In this document: one piece after another, positions 5,452-7,197 of the stretch
Numbering within the stretch: the first letter of the stretch is position 1
How the letters are laid out: each line of letters starts with the position of its first letter
Assembly (NCBI GenBank): GCA_018267355.1
Contig: JAFDYP010000318.1
Coordinates: 1 to 7,197 of the forward strand
Direction: 5' to 3'
Source: Bacteroidota bacterium
Lineage (GTDB): Bacteria; Bacteroidota; Bacteroidia; Chitinophagales; LD1
DNA: 7,197 nt
Made by a program: the position numbers and the translations under genes
The notes under the pieces: model-generated
The model's database searches: none
What the model was told of the DNA's origin: nothing
The model's input: only the letters and a program-made list of their open reading frames with translations

Positions 5452-7197
5452 GAGCGAGGATCGGACATATTGTTTTTTGCCTCTGCATGATGGCCGCGTG
5501 TAGTGCGCAGGCGCAGCTGCATCCGCCAGAGAGCAGGATGGACTTCATACAGGCAGACATCCAGCGCATAGACAAACTGGATGGCAAGGAAGACCGCAAG
5601 GCAGAGACCGGAGACTCCGCGCGCAATGCGCTTGCCTTTCATGCATTCTTCATCCTGCCGGATACGATAGACAGCTATATCAGGAGAAATTTCGATGAGA
5701 CCGATAAAGCCTTTTACAGGGACTATCTATTCCGCACGCTGCGCCGGGTGCATGGCCGCAACTATTATGCAGCAAAGTTTTTTGACGCGCTTTTCGGTCA
5801 GCTGTATAAGGAGCTGAAAGGTATCCGGAACGGCCAGCTTTACCCTGTGCTGGCAGCCAATGTGCCACTCTCCATCCAGACCATCGGCATGTACAAGCGG
5901 GATCCGGCTACTGATTCATTCCTTTGCTATGCGGCACGCATCAATCCTGACTGGATCTTTCTCAATATCGAAGAGTTTCAGAAACAGCCATATGCGCCTC
6001 ATGTGGTGGAGTATGCAGCTAAGTATGCGCCGCAGATGGCCAAAAAGTATTTTCTCAAAAATGACCCTGTCATGAATATCCTGCAGGCCAGTACAGATAG
6101 TGCGGTCATGATACTGCTGCAGATCACGCATGACATAGGCAAGAAGTCTAATAGCTACATACTGCTGGATGATATAGCCAAAGGTAAGCTGACCATCGCT
6201 CAGGCCGACTCCATAGGCTCAGACAGCTATGCCTGCCTCACTGCACTGATGAATATCCGCAAGCAGAAACACCCGCTGGCAGAATACTCTCTGGAGCAGG
6301 AGCTGGAGGTGCAGGCGCTCAAGTACGTGCGGCAGGTAAATGACCTGCATAATGAAAAAGATGAGGTCCGCTTCCGCCCGGTCAATAAGTTTTCTGCCGA
6401 GCAGCTCTATACGCTGATCGTATATAGCGAGGAGGAGATATTTACCAGTACCTTCAATGGCATCTACAAAAGGTTTAGCGCAAAGTTGGGCAAGGAGAAG
6501 GAGGATGGTTTTGGATTTATCCAGTCTATGGGAGGCAATCGCTTTCGTACCTTTATCAAGCAGTGTGCCGCCTATGGCAATCTGGATGTTTTTCTCAAGA
6601 CGATGACACCGGATGAGCGCAATATCCTATTGGTGAAATTTGCCGCCGGCCTGGACCGCGATGGTACGGATATATCTCAGGCAGTAGAGGTGGCAGACGC
6701 CTATACGAGTATTCATGATACGGCTATACAGGCCATCTTGCAGCGCACTATAGTGATGGAACTGGAGCGCGTCACTGCAGAGAACGACAAGAAGGGTATG
6801 GCCATTTATGGATTGCTATCCAATCTTTTTGCGAATAGCACACTCTTCAAGGCTGACTGGTATGCCAATATCTCTGATAAGTATAAGCTGCCACCGATAG
6901 ATGTACTACCCTCTGCGCGCCTGTTTGAGTCAAACAAGTCGTGTATCTGGCACATGTATTTCTATGACGATGAGGACGGGGGCGTTTCCTTTCAGGCCTT
7001 CCTCAATACATTTCGCGATCCGGCATGGACCATAGATGAGCATAGCCCCCTGTATGTGCGCATCAGCTCCAGAGGTGGCAAACCCGTAGAGATCTACGCC
7101 AACAGGCCTAAAGAAGAATATAACGGGCAAGCCTGGCTGGAGCATTATTTTGATAGCCTGGGTATCACCCCAGATGTACTCATACACCGCGGGCACA
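5448..7197 (+). CDS. Paralogous exported protein with one helical module and truncated caspase-like domain (runs off window)
   Basis: 583 complete codons are visible with no stop before the window end. The ATG at 5448 overlaps the preceding stop as ATGA, so translation is probably coupled. The N-terminus MRARIGHIVFCLCMMAACSAQAQ is a signal peptide, cleaved either after AQA (residue 22) or, as a lipoprotein, before Cys18 through a weak MAAC lipobox. It is homologous to the second half of the preceding protein. Shared blocks are: VVEYAAKYAPQMAKKYF (186-202), LLDDIAKGKLTIAQADSI (239-256), STFNGIYKRF (334-343), LDVFLKTMTPDER, MAIYGLL, MYFYDDEDG (503-511), PVEIYAN (546-552) and IHRGH (579-583). 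From MYFYDDEDG through IHRGH the two proteins align with no gap. The predicted Cys lies just past the edge. Function is unknown; a similar exported putative peptidase role is inferred. Confidence 0.85.
   Translation, partial: MRARIGHIVFCLCMMAACSAQAQLHPPESRMDFIQADIQRIDKLDGKEDRKAETGDSARNALAFHAFFILPDTIDSYIRRNFDETDKAFYRDYLFRTLRRVHGRNYYAAKFFDALFGQLYKELKGIRNGQLYPVLAANVPLSIQTIGMYKRDPATDSFLCYAARINPDWIFLNIEEFQKQPYAPHVVEYAAKYAPQMAKKYFLKNDPVMNILQASTDSAVMILLQITHDIGKKSNSYILLDDIAKGKLTIAQADSIGSDSYACLTALMNIRKQKHPLAEYSLEQELEVQALKYVRQVNDLHNEKDEVRFRPVNKFSAEQLYTLIVYSEEEIFTSTFNGIYKRFSAKLGKEKEDGFGFIQSMGGNRFRTFIKQCAAYGNLDVFLKTMTPDERNILLVKFAAGLDRDGTDISQAVEVADAYTSIHDTAIQAILQRTIVMELERVTAENDKKGMAIYGLLSNLFANSTLFKADWYANISDKYKLPPIDVLPSARLFESNKSCIWHMYFYDDEDGGVSFQAFLNTFRDPAWTIDEHSPLYVRISSRGGKPVEIYANRPKEEYNGQAWLEHYFDSLGITPDVLIHRGH
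5904..6653 (+). repeat. Protein-level repeat module, copy C (second exported protein)
   Basis: Residues about 153-402 of the second exported protein, the single copy in this gene. It matches copies A and B at NPDWIF, VVEYAAKYAPQMAKKYF, ILLDDIAKGKLTIAQADSI, HPLAEYSLEQELEVQALKYVR, FSAEQLYTLIVYSEEEIF and LDVFLKTMTPDER. ADSI is identical to copy A, while the rest is closer to copy B. DNA identity between copies is low, so the duplications are old. Confidence 0.65.
6954..7197 (+). other. Putative caspase-like domain, N-terminal part (cut by window edge)
   Basis: Residues 503-583 of the second exported protein. MYFYDDEDG, PVEIYAN and IHRGH occur at the same mutual distances as in the upstream paralogue (45 residues from MYFYDDEDG to EIYAN, 31 from EIYAN to IHRGH). 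The candidate catalytic histidines are therefore conserved, but the cysteine strand is beyond the window. Confidence 0.5.

Overview
The window looks like ordinary chromosomal sequence from a member of the Bacteroidota, perhaps a Chitinophagaceae-like lineage at roughly 50% GC. The basis is indirect: starts lack clear Shine-Dalgarno sequences, the glycosyltransferase, omega-amidase and PhoR-like kinase are of types common in that phylum, and the large exported proteins resemble, from memory, uncharacterised Bacteroidota proteins. No rRNA, tRNA, CRISPR array, IS element or integrase was seen.

Left part (1-1195, minus strand): the N-terminal third of a GT-A-fold glycosyltransferase (cut by the window edge) lies 39 bases downstream of a complete YafV-type omega-amidase of the nitrilase superfamily. 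The two probably form one transcript. A 71-base divergent spacer (1196-1266) separates them from the plus-strand genes and holds a small perfect inverted repeat.

Middle (1267-2307, plus strand): a PhoR-like sensor histidine kinase has two transmembrane helices and almost no extracytoplasmic sensor loop. No response regulator lies beside it within the window.

Right part (about 2404-7197, plus strand): this is the most interesting region. Two exported paralogues follow each other with an ATGA stop/start overlap. The first (about 1015 residues) has a signal peptide, a helical-repeat-like module, a Pro/Glu/Lys-rich linker, a second copy of the same module, and a C-terminal domain. That domain has the His / hydrophobic strand / Gly-Ser-Cys arrangement and the downstream pattern expected of clan CD (caspase, gingipain, separase, CHAT) peptidases. 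The second (583 codons visible, cut at the right edge) has one copy of the module and the beginning of the same C-terminal domain, up to its IHRGH motif. The pair therefore looks like a tandem duplication plus an internal duplication of an undescribed exported, putatively caspase-like family. Its activity, substrate and biological role cannot be read from the sequence.
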